Positions 51,029 to 60,579 of a stretch of DNA of 64,000 bases are shown piece by piece. This DNA is from Corynebacterium kalidii (lineage in GTDB: Bacteria; Actinomycetota; Actinomycetes; Mycobacteriales; Mycobacteriaceae): assembly GCF_022869005.1 (NCBI RefSeq), contig NZ_JALIEA010000011.1, positions 280,416 through 344,415 on the forward strand, in the 5' to 3' direction. The notes beneath the pieces are model-generated. The model was not told where the DNA came from. It ran no database searches and saw nothing but the letters and a program-made list of their open reading frames with translations. Positions within the stretch are counted from its first letter, which is position 1, and the number at the start of each line of letters is the position of its first letter. The translations under genes were made by a program, and so were the position numbers.

Positions 51029-52405
51029 ATGACACAGCGCAACCGGGAGGCCATCGCCTCCGTCATCAAGGCATACGACGTCCGCGGGGTCGTGGGTGAC
51101 GGCATCGACGCCGACCTCGTCCGCGACACCGGGGCCGCCTTCGGCCTGCTCATGAGGGGGGAGGGGGCGAGCCGCGTCGTCGTCGGCCACGACATGCGCG
51201 ACAGCTCCCCGGGCCTGTCCGAGGCCTTCGCCGAGGGCGTCCGCAGCCAGGGGCTGGACACGGTGGCACTCGGTCTGACCTCGACCGACGAGCTCTACTT
51301 CGCCTCGGGCACCATGGACTGCCCGGGCGCGATGTTCACCGCCTCACACAACCCCGCACGCTACAACGGCATCAAGCTGTGCCGCTCGGGTGCCCGCCCG
51401 GTCGGGCAGGAGACCGGACTGGCGGAGATCACCGACATGCTCGTCGAGGGCGTTCCCGCCTACGACGACGAGCCCGGGGCGGCGTCCTCGCGTGACGTCC
51501 TGGCGGACTACGCCGCGTTCCTCCACGACCTGGTGCCCCTGGACATCCGTCCGCTGACCGTCGCCGTGGACGCCGGTAACGGCATGGGCGGGCTGACCGT
51601 CCCGGCCGTCCTGGGGGAGGCCTCCGGTCTGCCGTTGTCGGTCCGGGACCTCTACTTCGAGCTCGACGGGACGTTCCCGAACCACGAGGCCAACCCGCTG
51701 GCACCGGAGAACCTGGTGGATCTCCAGAAGTTCACCGTCGCCGAGGGGGCGGACCTGGGCATCGCCTTCGACGGCGACGCCGACCGGTGCTTCATCGTCG
51801 ACGAGAAGGGCGACCCCGTCTCGCCGTCGGCGATCTGCGGCATGATCGCCGAGCGCTACCTGGGTCAGCACCCGGGTGCGACGATCATCCACAACCTGAT
51901 CACCTCGAAGGCCGTGCCCGAGATCGTGCGTGAACACGGTGGCACACCGGTGCGCACCCGCGTGGGCCACTCGTTCATCAAGGCCCGCATGGCCGAGGAG
52001 AATGCCGTCTTCGGTGGCGAGCACTCCGCCCACTACTACTTCTCGGACTTCTTCAACGCCGACTCCGGCATGCTCGCCGCCCTCCACGTGCTGGCGACCC
52101 TCGGCGGACAGGACCGTCCGTTGTCCGAACTCAAGCAGGCCTACGACCGCTACGAGGCGTCCGGCGAGGTCAACTCCGAGGTCGCGGACCAGGCCGGCCG
52201 GACCGCCGCCGTGGTCGAGGCGTTCTCGGCGGAGACCGTCGGCACCGACGACATGGACGGGGTGACCGTCGAGCTGCAGGACGGCTCCTGGTTCAACGTC
52301 CGGGCCTCGAACACCGAGCCGCTCCTGCGTCTGAACGTGGAGGCGGCGACCGACGCCCGGGTCCGGGAGATTCTCGACCGGGCGCTGGAGGTGATCCGTG
52401 CCTGA
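51029..52405 (+). CDS. manB: phosphomannomutase
   Basis: 458 residues, interconverts mannose 6- and 1-phosphate. Phosphoserine loop TASHNPARYNGIKLC, metal loop FDGDADRCFIVDE, sugar loop GGEHSAHYYFSDFF, phosphate loop RASNTEPLLRLNVE. AGGAG precedes ATG 51029. Overlaps manA by 8 nt. Called pmmA or manB in relatives; with ManA and ManC it supplies GDP-mannose. Confidence 0.94.
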   Translation: MTQRNREAIASVIKAYDVRGVVGDGIDADLVRDTGAAFGLLMRGEGASRVVVGHDMRDSSPGLSEAFAEGVRSQGLDTVALGLTSTDELYFASGTMDCPGAMFTASHNPARYNGIKLCRSGARPVGQETGLAEITDMLVEGVPAYDDEPGAASSRDVLADYAAFLHDLVPLDIRPLTVAVDAGNGMGGLTVPAVLGEASGLPLSVRDLYFELDGTFPNHEANPLAPENLVDLQKFTVAEGADLGIAFDGDADRCFIVDEKGDPVSPSAICGMIAERYLGQHPGATIIHNLITSKAVPEIVREHGGTPVRTRVGHSFIKARMAEENAVFGGEHSAHYYFSDFFNADSGMLAALHVLATLGGQDRPLSELKQAYDRYEASGEVNSEVADQAGRTAAVVEAFSAETVGTDDMDGVTVELQDGSWFNVRASNTEPLLRLNVEAATDARVREILDRALEVIRA

Positions 52406-53636
52406 GACGACGTCCTCGGACAGTGTCCGTGGTGCCGCTGTCGGTGGCACGGACATCGCGTTGATGGAGGGGCGGTTGCGCCCGTACCCCTGGGGATCGC
52501 GGACGGCACTGGCGGAGCTCACCGGGCGACCGTCGCCGAGCCCCCGCCCGGAGGCCGAACTGTGGTTCGGCGCTCACCCGGAGGGGCCGAGCACCCTGCC
52601 GGCGGACTCCACGGACCTGCTGGAACGGATCTCTGTCGACCCCCGCGGTGAACTCGGCGACGCCGCCCCGGAGGGCCGTCTCCCGTTCCTGCTGAAGCTG
52701 CTCGCCGCCGACCAGGCGCTGAGCCTGCAGGCGCACCCCACCAAGGCGCAGGCGGAGGAGGGCTACGCCCGCGAGAACGCCGCCGGGCTGCCCACGGGCT
52801 CACCGGTGCGCAACTACCGGGACGACAACCACAAGCCGGAGCTGCTCGTCGCGCTGACCCGCTTCGAGGCGCTCGCCGGTTTCCGCCCGGTGGAGAAGAC
52901 CCGGGAGCTGCTCGACGCGCTCGGCGTCCCGGAACTGGACCGTTACACCGAACTGCTCAAGGGTGCCGCCGGTGACTCCGAGGGGCTCCGTGCCCTGGTG
53001 ACCACGTGGATCTCCCTGCCTGCCCACAGCCGGGTCGAGCTGATCGACGCGGTGGTGGCGGCGTGCACCGGCCTGCTGCAGCGTGACGCCGGGACGGAGG
53101 ACTGGATGGCCGGTCCCGCCGGGGCGGCGGTGGACCTGGCCGGGCAGTACCCGGGGGACGCAGGGGTCCTGGTGTCGTTGCTGCTGAACCACGTCGTGCT
53201 GGAACCGGGCGAGGCCCTGTTCCTCTCGGCGGGCAACCTCCACGCCTACCTGCGGGGGACCGGGGTGGAGGTCATGGCGAACTCGGACAACGTGTTGCGC
53301 GGCGGGCTGACCACCAAGCACGTGGACGTGCCTGAGCTGATGAAGGTGGTCGACTTCACCCCGACCCCGGACCCGGTACAGCTCGCCGACGGTGACGGGG
53401 TGTTCTCCGCGCCGGTCCCCGAGTTCCGGCTGCGGTCGGTGGACGACGGCCGGACGGTCGAGGTCGAGGGACCGGCGATCGTGCTCGACGTGCGGGGCGG
53501 GGTGGAGGTCACCGGTCCGGACCAGACGGATCTGCGGCTGGCACCCGGGCAGGCTGCCTGGGTGCCGGCGTCCGCGTCCGGCGTCTGCGCCCGGGGGGAC
53601 GGCCACTTCTTCGTGGCGACGGTCGGCGGCCGCTAG
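52398..53636 (+). CDS. manA: mannose-6-phosphate isomerase, class I
   Basis: 412 residues, zinc enzyme linking fructose 6-phosphate to mannose 6-phosphate. Visible are LRPYPWGSRTAL, the zinc ligands in SLQAHPTKAQAEEGY and DDNHKPELLVALTRFEAL, and the class I signature YLRGTGVEVMANSDNVLRGG. GTG start within the end of manB. In mycobacteria another gene (Rv3256c) separates manB from manA; here they are directly coupled. Its TAG stop is in a CTAG shared with the convergent gene. Confidence 0.94.
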   Translation: MPETTSSDSVRGAAVGGTDIALMEGRLRPYPWGSRTALAELTGRPSPSPRPEAELWFGAHPEGPSTLPADSTDLLERISVDPRGELGDAAPEGRLPFLLKLLAADQALSLQAHPTKAQAEEGYARENAAGLPTGSPVRNYRDDNHKPELLVALTRFEALAGFRPVEKTRELLDALGVPELDRYTELLKGAAGDSEGLRALVTTWISLPAHSRVELIDAVVAACTGLLQRDAGTEDWMAGPAGAAVDLAGQYPGDAGVLVSLLLNHVVLEPGEALFLSAGNLHAYLRGTGVEVMANSDNVLRGGLTTKHVDVPELMKVVDFTPTPDPVQLADGDGVFSAPVPEFRLRSVDDGRTVEVEGPAIVLDVRGGVEVTGPDQTDLRLAPGQAAWVPASASGVCARGDGHFFVATVGGR

Positions 53637-54526
53637 CGGGGTGCCGGGCCCGTCGTGTCGGTCACGGCGTCCCGGTCGTCGCCCGTCGAGTCCGGCGACC
53701 CGGTGGAGGTCGACCCGCTGCCGGGGAGCGTGCCTGGGGTGTTCTCGTTAGACGGGTCGGCGGGCCCGCCAGGTTCGGACGGTTCCGTCGCCTCCGCGGT
53801 CCCGGAGTCCCCGTCGGAGTTCCCGGAATCCTCGGTGTCCTCGGTGCTTTCGGTCGGTTCCGTGGTCCCGTCCGTCGGACCGGTGGTCGGGGAGTCGTCA
53901 CCGCCGGGCACCGTGGGGATGCCCGGGATGGACGGCAGCAGGTCGCTGATGGAGGGCAGGTCGGAGTCGCCGCTCCCGTTGCCCGGCGTGGCGTCGGTGC
54001 CACCAGTGCCGTCGGTGCCGGTGTCACCGTCTGCGTTGTCGGCACCGTCTGCACTGTCGGCAGGGTACGGGCTCGGGGTGACGAACCGGTCACCGCTCCA
54101 CGCGTTCGGCGGAGCGTACTGGTCCGCGGTCAACGGGGTGACGTGGTCGTCCGGTGACCTGTCCGGCCGGGCCGGGTCGACGCGACCGGTGCCCCGTGCG
54201 TCGGAGTCCGCGGACGGGGTGACCGAGGTGCGCTCGTCCCGGGAGGCCCCGCCGGACGCTTCGGCCGAGGTCGCCAGTGAACCGTCGGCCACCGCCTCCT
54301 CGACGGAAGCCGGGCCGTCCTGGTTCGACGAGGCGTTCTGCCAGGTGACGATACCGAGGACCGTGGCGGCGGCGAACCCGGCGACGACCAGCGAGCCGAG
54401 GACGCGGTTGGCCCGGGACGCGCGGGCGGCTTCCGCCCGCAGCAGTGACTCGTGGTGTTCGGTGGAGCGGTCGTCCGCGGTGGGGGGACTGTCTGCGGGC
54501 CGCTCGGGTTCGAGTTCGTAGTCCAC
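53633..54526 (-). CDS. single-pass membrane protein with long Ser/Thr/Pro/Asp-rich outer tail
   Basis: 297 residues: a 40-residue polar cytoplasmic head, one span (NRVLGSLVVAGFAAATVLGIV) and about 230 residues of low-complexity outer tail rich in Thr, Ser, Pro, Gly, Asp (TTGPTDGTTEPTESTEDTED). Such tails are often O-mannosylated in this group; the ManA/B/C genes next door supply the donor, though the link is only context. AAAGGAGGG lies 7 nt before GTG 54526. An equally long plus-strand frame exists over the same bases but has no span, ribosome site or promoter. Confidence 0.7.
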   Translation of the reverse strand: MDYELEPERPADSPPTADDRSTEHHESLLRAEAARASRANRVLGSLVVAGFAAATVLGIVTWQNASSNQDGPASVEEAVADGSLATSAEASGGASRDERTSVTPSADSDARGTGRVDPARPDRSPDDHVTPLTADQYAPPNAWSGDRFVTPSPYPADSADGADNADGDTGTDGTGGTDATPGNGSGDSDLPSISDLLPSIPGIPTVPGGDDSPTTGPTDGTTEPTESTEDTEDSGNSDGDSGTAEATEPSEPGGPADPSNENTPGTLPGSGSTSTGSPDSTGDDRDAVTDTTGPAPR

Positions 54527-54871
54527 GGGGAAGCCCTCCTTTCGTCCGAGGTGGTCGACCGGGCAAAAATAACGTTTAGATCACGATCAGGCGCCACCCT
54601 ATCACCCAACCCAACGCAGCGGAAGCCCTGAACGTTACGGAGTTTCACGGCAATGCGGTGTTGCCGTGGGGTTTTAGCGTGCCCGCCGTCGGTCGGCGGG
54701 GTGGCCGAGGGGTCTCTGTGGCGGCGTGTCGCCCCGCTGTGCGGGGTGCGAAAACGAGATCAAACCGTGATCTTAGTGGTGTTTCAGCGGTCGGGCAGGG
54801 GAGTAGGGGGAGACGTGTCGACCCGGGCAGACTATTCTCAGGTGAACCATACGAGTTGGAGAGGGAACGAC
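54527..54871. other. 345-nt intergenic region rich in hairpins
   Basis: No open frame of note. Next to the minus-strand gene is an AT-rich patch (AAAAATAACG) likely holding its promoter. From 54646 four inverted repeats follow: CACGGCAA/TTGCCGTG (54646-54668, then GGGTTTT), CCCGCCG/CGGCGGG (54682-54700), CCCCGC/GCGGGG (54732-54746) and GATCA/TGATC (54758-54772). TATTCT (54833-54838) is a probable -10 for the DUF4259 gene. Confidence 0.55.
54833..54838 (+). promoter_or_regulatory. -10 box TATTCT for the DUF4259 gene
   Basis: Gives a leader of about 27 nt with GGAGAGGG before ATG 54872. Confidence 0.5.
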
Positions 54872-55258
54872 ATGAGCACCTGGGATGAAACTGTCTTCGC
54901 GGACGACGGCAACGCCGACTTCCTGGCCGACTGCGACGACCTGGAGGGCGAGGCGCTCCTCGGGGCGCTGCAGGACGCCTGCACGCTGGCGCTGGACTCC
55001 GGCGCCGCCGACGAGGGGCGGGCCGTGGACCCCGACTACATCAACGGCCTCTGCGCGGCCACGGTCGCGGCCATCTGGTCCGGGGCCCCGTTCACCGCGG
55101 CGTCGGTTGCTGACGAGCACCCCTTCATCCGTGCGGGCATCGGCCAGTGCCCCGACACCCTCCAGGAGGCGGCGCTGGAGCTGCTCGACGCGGAACTCGA
55201 CGCCGCCGGGGAGGACGCCCCCGACGGCCTGGAGACCGCGGTGGAGGCGCTGAGCTGA
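54872..55258 (+). CDS. DUF4259 protein
   Basis: 128 residues, acidic, all-helical. MSTWDETVFADDGNADFLAD is the N-terminal signature of DUF4259 proteins (W, D/N-rich turn), followed by AALQDACTLALDSG and CAATVAAIWSG. Often found in actinobacteria and in bacterial immunity/toxin neighbourhoods, but no toxin is visible here. GGAGAGGG precedes ATG 54872. Function unknown. Confidence 0.8.
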   Translation: MSTWDETVFADDGNADFLADCDDLEGEALLGALQDACTLALDSGAADEGRAVDPDYINGLCAATVAAIWSGAPFTAASVADEHPFIRAGIGQCPDTLQEAALELLDAELDAAGEDAPDGLETAVEALS

Positions 55259-55362
55259 GCAGTGACGACCCTCCGTGAGCGGATCGGCGGGGTCGGGGAT
55301 AGGGTTGACGCATAGGCTTGACCGTCATCCCCGTCCCCTGAAGCTTGAGGAGCATCACCCCC

Positions 55363-56870
<1,508 letters not shown>

Positions 56871-56871
<1 letters not shown>

Positions 56872-57572
56872 TGATCATCGCATTCGAGGGGATCGACGGC
56901 GCCGGCAAGAACACCTGCGTCTCGGCTCTGGAGGCGGAGCTCCTGTCCCGGGAGATCCCGGTGGCACGGGTGGCGTTCCCCCGCTACGAGCAGTCCGTGC
57001 ACGCCCAGCTCGCCGCCGCGGCACTCCACGGGGAGATGGGTGACCTCGTCGACTCCGTGCACGGGATGGCGACGCTGTTCGCCCTGGACCGTGCGGAGGT
57101 CGCCGCGGACCTCGCCGACTTCGACGCCGACGGCTACGTCGTGCTGCTCGACCGCTACGTCGCGTCCAACGCGGCCTACTCGGCGGCGCGCCAGGGCGTC
57201 GACGGCAGCGACGCCGCCGCCAGCGAGGTGGTGCAGTGGGTCGACGACCTCGAGTTCACCGACCTCGGCTGTCCGGTTCCCGACGTGCAGGTGCTCGTCG
57301 ACGTCCCGGACGACGTCGCCTCGGGGCGGGTCTCCCGCCGTGCGGAGAGCGACGACACCCGCGCGGCCGACGCCTACGAGCGTGACGGCGGCCTCCAGGC
57401 ACGCACCCTCGAGGCCTACCGCGGTCTCGCGGCGGCGCAGTGGCGGTCGCCCTGGTGGACGCTGGACAACTCCGGCGACCCCGCGGACCTGGAGGACGCC
57501 GTCAGCACCTTCGTCGACACGGTCGTCCTCGGCGGTGACGGGGCCGGCGACGGGGCGGTCGACGGGGCGTAG
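56871..57572 (+). CDS. tmk: thymidylate kinase
   Basis: 233 residues, phosphorylates dTMP to dTDP. P-loop FEGIDGAGKNTCVSALE (Asn where many have Ser), DRYVASNAAYSAARQ and the lid RRAESDDTRAADAYERDGGLQ. The last 15 residues are Gly/Asp/Ala-rich. Coupled by one-base overlap (TGATG) to sahH, as in mycobacteria and corynebacteria. Confidence 0.95.
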
Positions 57573-57596
57573 GCCACCTGCCGGGCGGGTTTGTGA

Positions 57597-57602
57597 GAGA
57601 CT
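57597..57602 (+). promoter_or_regulatory. possible -10 GAGACT for mtrA (leaderless)
   Basis: A weak hexamer 7 nt before ATG 57610; kept because the spacing fits the other leaderless genes and no ribosome site is present. Confidence 0.35.
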
Positions 57603-57609
57603 GAACCCC

Positions 57610-58284
57610 ATGGCAGAGAAAGTTCTCGTCGTCGACGACGACCCCGCAATCTCGGAGATGCTCACGATCGTCCTGCAGGGCGAGGGTTTCGACACGGTTG
57701 TGGTGGGGGACGGCCCGCAGGCCGTGGAGGCCGCCGAGAAGGAGGACCCGGACCTCATCCTCCTCGACCTCATGCTCCCCGGCATGAGCGGCATCGACGT
57801 GTGCCGTGCGGTGCGGGAGTTCTCGACGGTCCCCATCGTGATGCTCACGGCGAAGACGGACACCGTGGACGTGGTCCTGGGGTTGGAGACCGGGGCCGAC
57901 GACTACGTGCCGAAGCCTTTCAAGCCCAAGGAGCTGGTGGCGCGGGTGCGTGCCCGGCTGCGTCGGTCCCCGGAGGAGGTGCCGGAGTCGGTGAAGGTCG
58001 CCGACCTCACGATCGACTTCGGTGGGCACCAGGTCACCCGTAAGGGCCAGCCGATCTCGTTGACCCCGATCGAGTTCGAGCTGCTCACCACCCTGGCCTC
58101 CCGGCCCCGCCAGGTCTTCTCCCGTGAGGAGCTGCTGGAGCGGGTCTGGGGGTACCGCAAGTCCAGCGACACCCGCCTGGTGAACGTCCACATCCAGCGG
58201 CTGCGGTCGAAGGTCGAGAAGGACCCCGACAACCCGGCGATCATCCAGACCGTCCGAGGGGTCGGTTACAAGACCGGGGAGTAG
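57610..58284 (+). CDS. mtrA: response regulator MtrA
   Basis: 224 residues. OmpR/PhoB type: receiver with phospho-Asp in DLILLDLMLPGMSGIDVC and Lys in DYVPKPFKPKELVARVRARL, then a winged helix (TIDFGGHQVTRKGQPISLTP; YRKSSDTRLVNVHIQRLRSKVE). Controls cell-division and wall-hydrolase genes and osmotic response with MtrB. The frame is open far upstream inside tmk, but the family start is ATG 57610. Confidence 0.96.
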   Translation: MAEKVLVVDDDPAISEMLTIVLQGEGFDTVVVGDGPQAVEAAEKEDPDLILLDLMLPGMSGIDVCRAVREFSTVPIVMLTAKTDTVDVVLGLETGADDYVPKPFKPKELVARVRARLRRSPEEVPESVKVADLTIDFGGHQVTRKGQPISLTPIEFELLTTLASRPRQVFSREELLERVWGYRKSSDTRLVNVHIQRLRSKVEKDPDNPAIIQTVRGVGYKTGE

Positions 58285-58299
58285 GGCGGACAGCGACCC

Positions 58300-60579
58300 A
58301 TGGCATCCACGTCAGGGGACGGGCGACGGGACGAGACCGGTGTCGACGCCGGCAGACCTCACGGTGGCGGCGGTCTCGGACGGCCGGAGCTGCCCGTGGT
58401 CAACGACGGCAGAGACGGCAGAGACGGTAAAGACGGCGGTGAGGGCCGACGCGGACGGTCGCGCACCGGGTGGCTCGGCGGCGCCGACGGTCATTCCGGC
58501 GGCCCCGGCGACTCCGGTGCTCCTGCCGACCCCCGCCGTGCCCCCCGCGGTGAGCTCGGGGACATCGGTTTCGTCGACGCACTGCGTATCTTCCTGCGTC
58601 GGCCGGTCAGGTTCGTGCGCAAGTTCGCCGAGAAGCTCTCGCAGCGTTGGCGCACGTCGATCCAGCTCCGGGTCATCGGCAGTGTCTTCGCCTCGTCGCT
58701 GCTGGTGATCCTGGCACTCGGTTTCGTGCTCACCAGTTTCGTCGGTCAGCAGCTGCTCGACGCCAAGTACAACGCCGCCACCGACGAGATCGACCGCGCC
58801 CGGAGCATCGTCGAGGAGCAGATCCGCAACACCGATTCGGCGATGTCGCCGCAGATGCGGATCAACAACGCGCGAGCCGCCCTGAGCGACCGTTCCTCGG
58901 AGTCGGAGCAGGGGACGGCCGGGACGGTGTACGAACCGGTCATCATCGCCTCCGACCTGACCGGCGGGGACATCTCGAGCCCCGAGGTCACGCCGGTGCC
59001 GGACACGCTGCGTGACTTCGTGCGGCAGGGGCAGGTGTCGGTGCAGTACACCACCGTGGCCGGTGCCGCCGGCAGTTACAAGGCGTTGATCATCGGTACA
59101 CCGGTGGGGTCCGACATCCAGGGCCTGGAGCTCTACCTGGTCATGCCGCTGGACAACGAGGAGTCCACGATGGCGTTGATGCGCGGTCTGCTGCTCGCCG
59201 GTGCGGTGGTGCTGCTCGTGCTCCTCGTGGTCATCGCCTGGGTCTTCTCGCAGCAGCTGACGGTGCCGGTGCGTACCGCCTCGCGTATCGCCGAGAGGTT
59301 CGCGGCGGGGCATATGCGTGAGCGGATGGCGGTGGACGGCCAGGACGAGGTCGCCCGCCTGGCGATCAGTTTCAACGAGATGGCCGAGAACCTGTCGTAC
59401 CAGATCCGGCAGCTGGAGGAGTTCGGTTCCCTGCAGCAGCAGTTCACCTCCGACGTCTCGCACGAGCTGCGCACGCCGCTGACCACCGTGCGGATGGCCG
59501 CCGACCTGATCCACGCCAACTCCGAGGACCTCGACCCGGTGACCCGCCGGGCCTCGGAGCTGATGAACGCGGAACTGGACCGGTTCGAGATGCTGCTCGG
59601 TGACCTGCTGGAGATCTCCCGCCACGACGCCGGCGTGGCGAACCTCTCCCGTGAGGTGATCGACGTCCGCGGCGTGGTGAAGTCCACGATGGGGCAGCTG
59701 CGGGCGTTGGCGGAGGAGGTCGGCTGCGAGATCCAGCTGGACCTGCCGGATGAGCCGGTGATGGAGGAGGTCGACTCGCGACGGGTCGAGCGTATCCTGC
59801 GTAACCTGCTGGCCAATGCGATCGACCACAGTGAGAGCCGGCCGGTGCGGGTCACGATGCGTCGCGGTGCGGAGTCGTTGGCGGTGACTGTCGTCGACCA
59901 CGGTATGGGTCTGAAGCCGGGCGAGGCGGACCTGGTGTTCAACCGTTTCTGGCGGTCGGACCCGTCCCGTGAACGAAAGACCGGTGGCACCGGGCTGGGC
60001 CTGGCCATCGCCAAGGAGGACGCCCAGCTGCACGGCGGACGTCTCGAGGCGACCGGCGAGCCGGGGGTCGGTGCCTGTTTCCGGTTGACGCTGCCGCGCC
60101 GTCCCGGTCAGGAGGTCCGGACGTCGCCGCTGCCGCTGGAGGTGGACCGGGGCGGGGATGCGACGGTCCTCGATGCTGCTGATGTCGCCGATGGGACCGC
60201 CGGCGACGAGAGTGCCGCCGACGTCGTGACGGGCACCCGGGAGGTGTCGGACGGGCTCTCGGTGGCCGGCCCGGTGGAGGAGTCCGCGGCGGACACCGTC
60301 TACACCTCGGACGGGGTGGACGGCGGCGAGGCCGGTGACTCCGCCGACGGTGTCGTCGAAGGCACCGGTGCCGACGGTGAGCCTGCTAACTCCGCCGCGC
60401 CGGTGGACCGGTTCGACTCGGTCGACGTCACCGCCGGTTCGGTGGAGAACCTCGGGGTCGATCTCAGCGCCTTCGAGGGGTTGACTGAGGAGGAGCTCCG
60501 TACCGCCCTGCAGGAGGCGGAGGACATGGATTCGGCGTCCGGTACGGATTCGGAGGAGGGTGACGATGACGCGCGCTGA
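58300..60579 (+). CDS. mtrB: sensor histidine kinase MtrB
   Basis: 759 residues. A disordered Gly/Arg head of about 85, span 1 (IGSVFASSLLVILALGFVLTS), an outer domain of about 150, span 2 (LMRGLLLAGAVVLLVLLVVIAWVF), HAMP, HisKA with phospho-His in FTSDVSHELRTPLTTVRMAA and HATPase_c (RRVERILRNLLANAIDHSES; GGTGLGLAIAKED). An acidic tail of about 160 residues beyond the ATPase (VADGTAGDESAADVVTGTRE) makes it longer than usual. Overlaps lpqB by 20 nt. Confidence 0.95.
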   Translation: MASTSGDGRRDETGVDAGRPHGGGGLGRPELPVVNDGRDGRDGKDGGEGRRGRSRTGWLGGADGHSGGPGDSGAPADPRRAPRGELGDIGFVDALRIFLRRPVRFVRKFAEKLSQRWRTSIQLRVIGSVFASSLLVILALGFVLTSFVGQQLLDAKYNAATDEIDRARSIVEEQIRNTDSAMSPQMRINNARAALSDRSSESEQGTAGTVYEPVIIASDLTGGDISSPEVTPVPDTLRDFVRQGQVSVQYTTVAGAAGSYKALIIGTPVGSDIQGLELYLVMPLDNEESTMALMRGLLLAGAVVLLVLLVVIAWVFSQQLTVPVRTASRIAERFAAGHMRERMAVDGQDEVARLAISFNEMAENLSYQIRQLEEFGSLQQQFTSDVSHELRTPLTTVRMAADLIHANSEDLDPVTRRASELMNAELDRFEMLLGDLLEISRHDAGVANLSREVIDVRGVVKSTMGQLRALAEEVGCEIQLDLPDEPVMEEVDSRRVERILRNLLANAIDHSESRPVRVTMRRGAESLAVTVVDHGMGLKPGEADLVFNRFWRSDPSRERKTGGTGLGLAIAKEDAQLHGGRLEATGEPGVGACFRLTLPRRPGQEVRTSPLPLEVDRGGDATVLDAADVADGTAGDESAADVVTGTREVSDGLSVAGPVEESAADTVYTSDGVDGGEAGDSADGVVEGTGADGEPANSAAPVDRFDSVDVTAGSVENLGVDLSAFEGLTEEELRTALQEAEDMDSASGTDSEEGDDDAR

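Noticed and set aside
53655..54521. Plus-strand open frame of 288 codons opposite the minus-strand membrane protein gene
   Set aside because: It is the mirror of a high-GC low-complexity gene; it has no span, ribosome site or promoter, while the minus frame has a membrane span and AAAGGAGGG before its GTG.
54640..54780. c-di-AMP (ydaO) or other named riboswitch in the hairpin region
   Set aside because: The hairpin order and conserved loops of the known classes were not recognised; left as an unnamed structured region.
55259..55362. SAH riboswitch upstream of sahH
   Set aside because: The gap lacks the conserved helices and sequence blocks expected; only -10-like hexamers and a ribosome site are seen.
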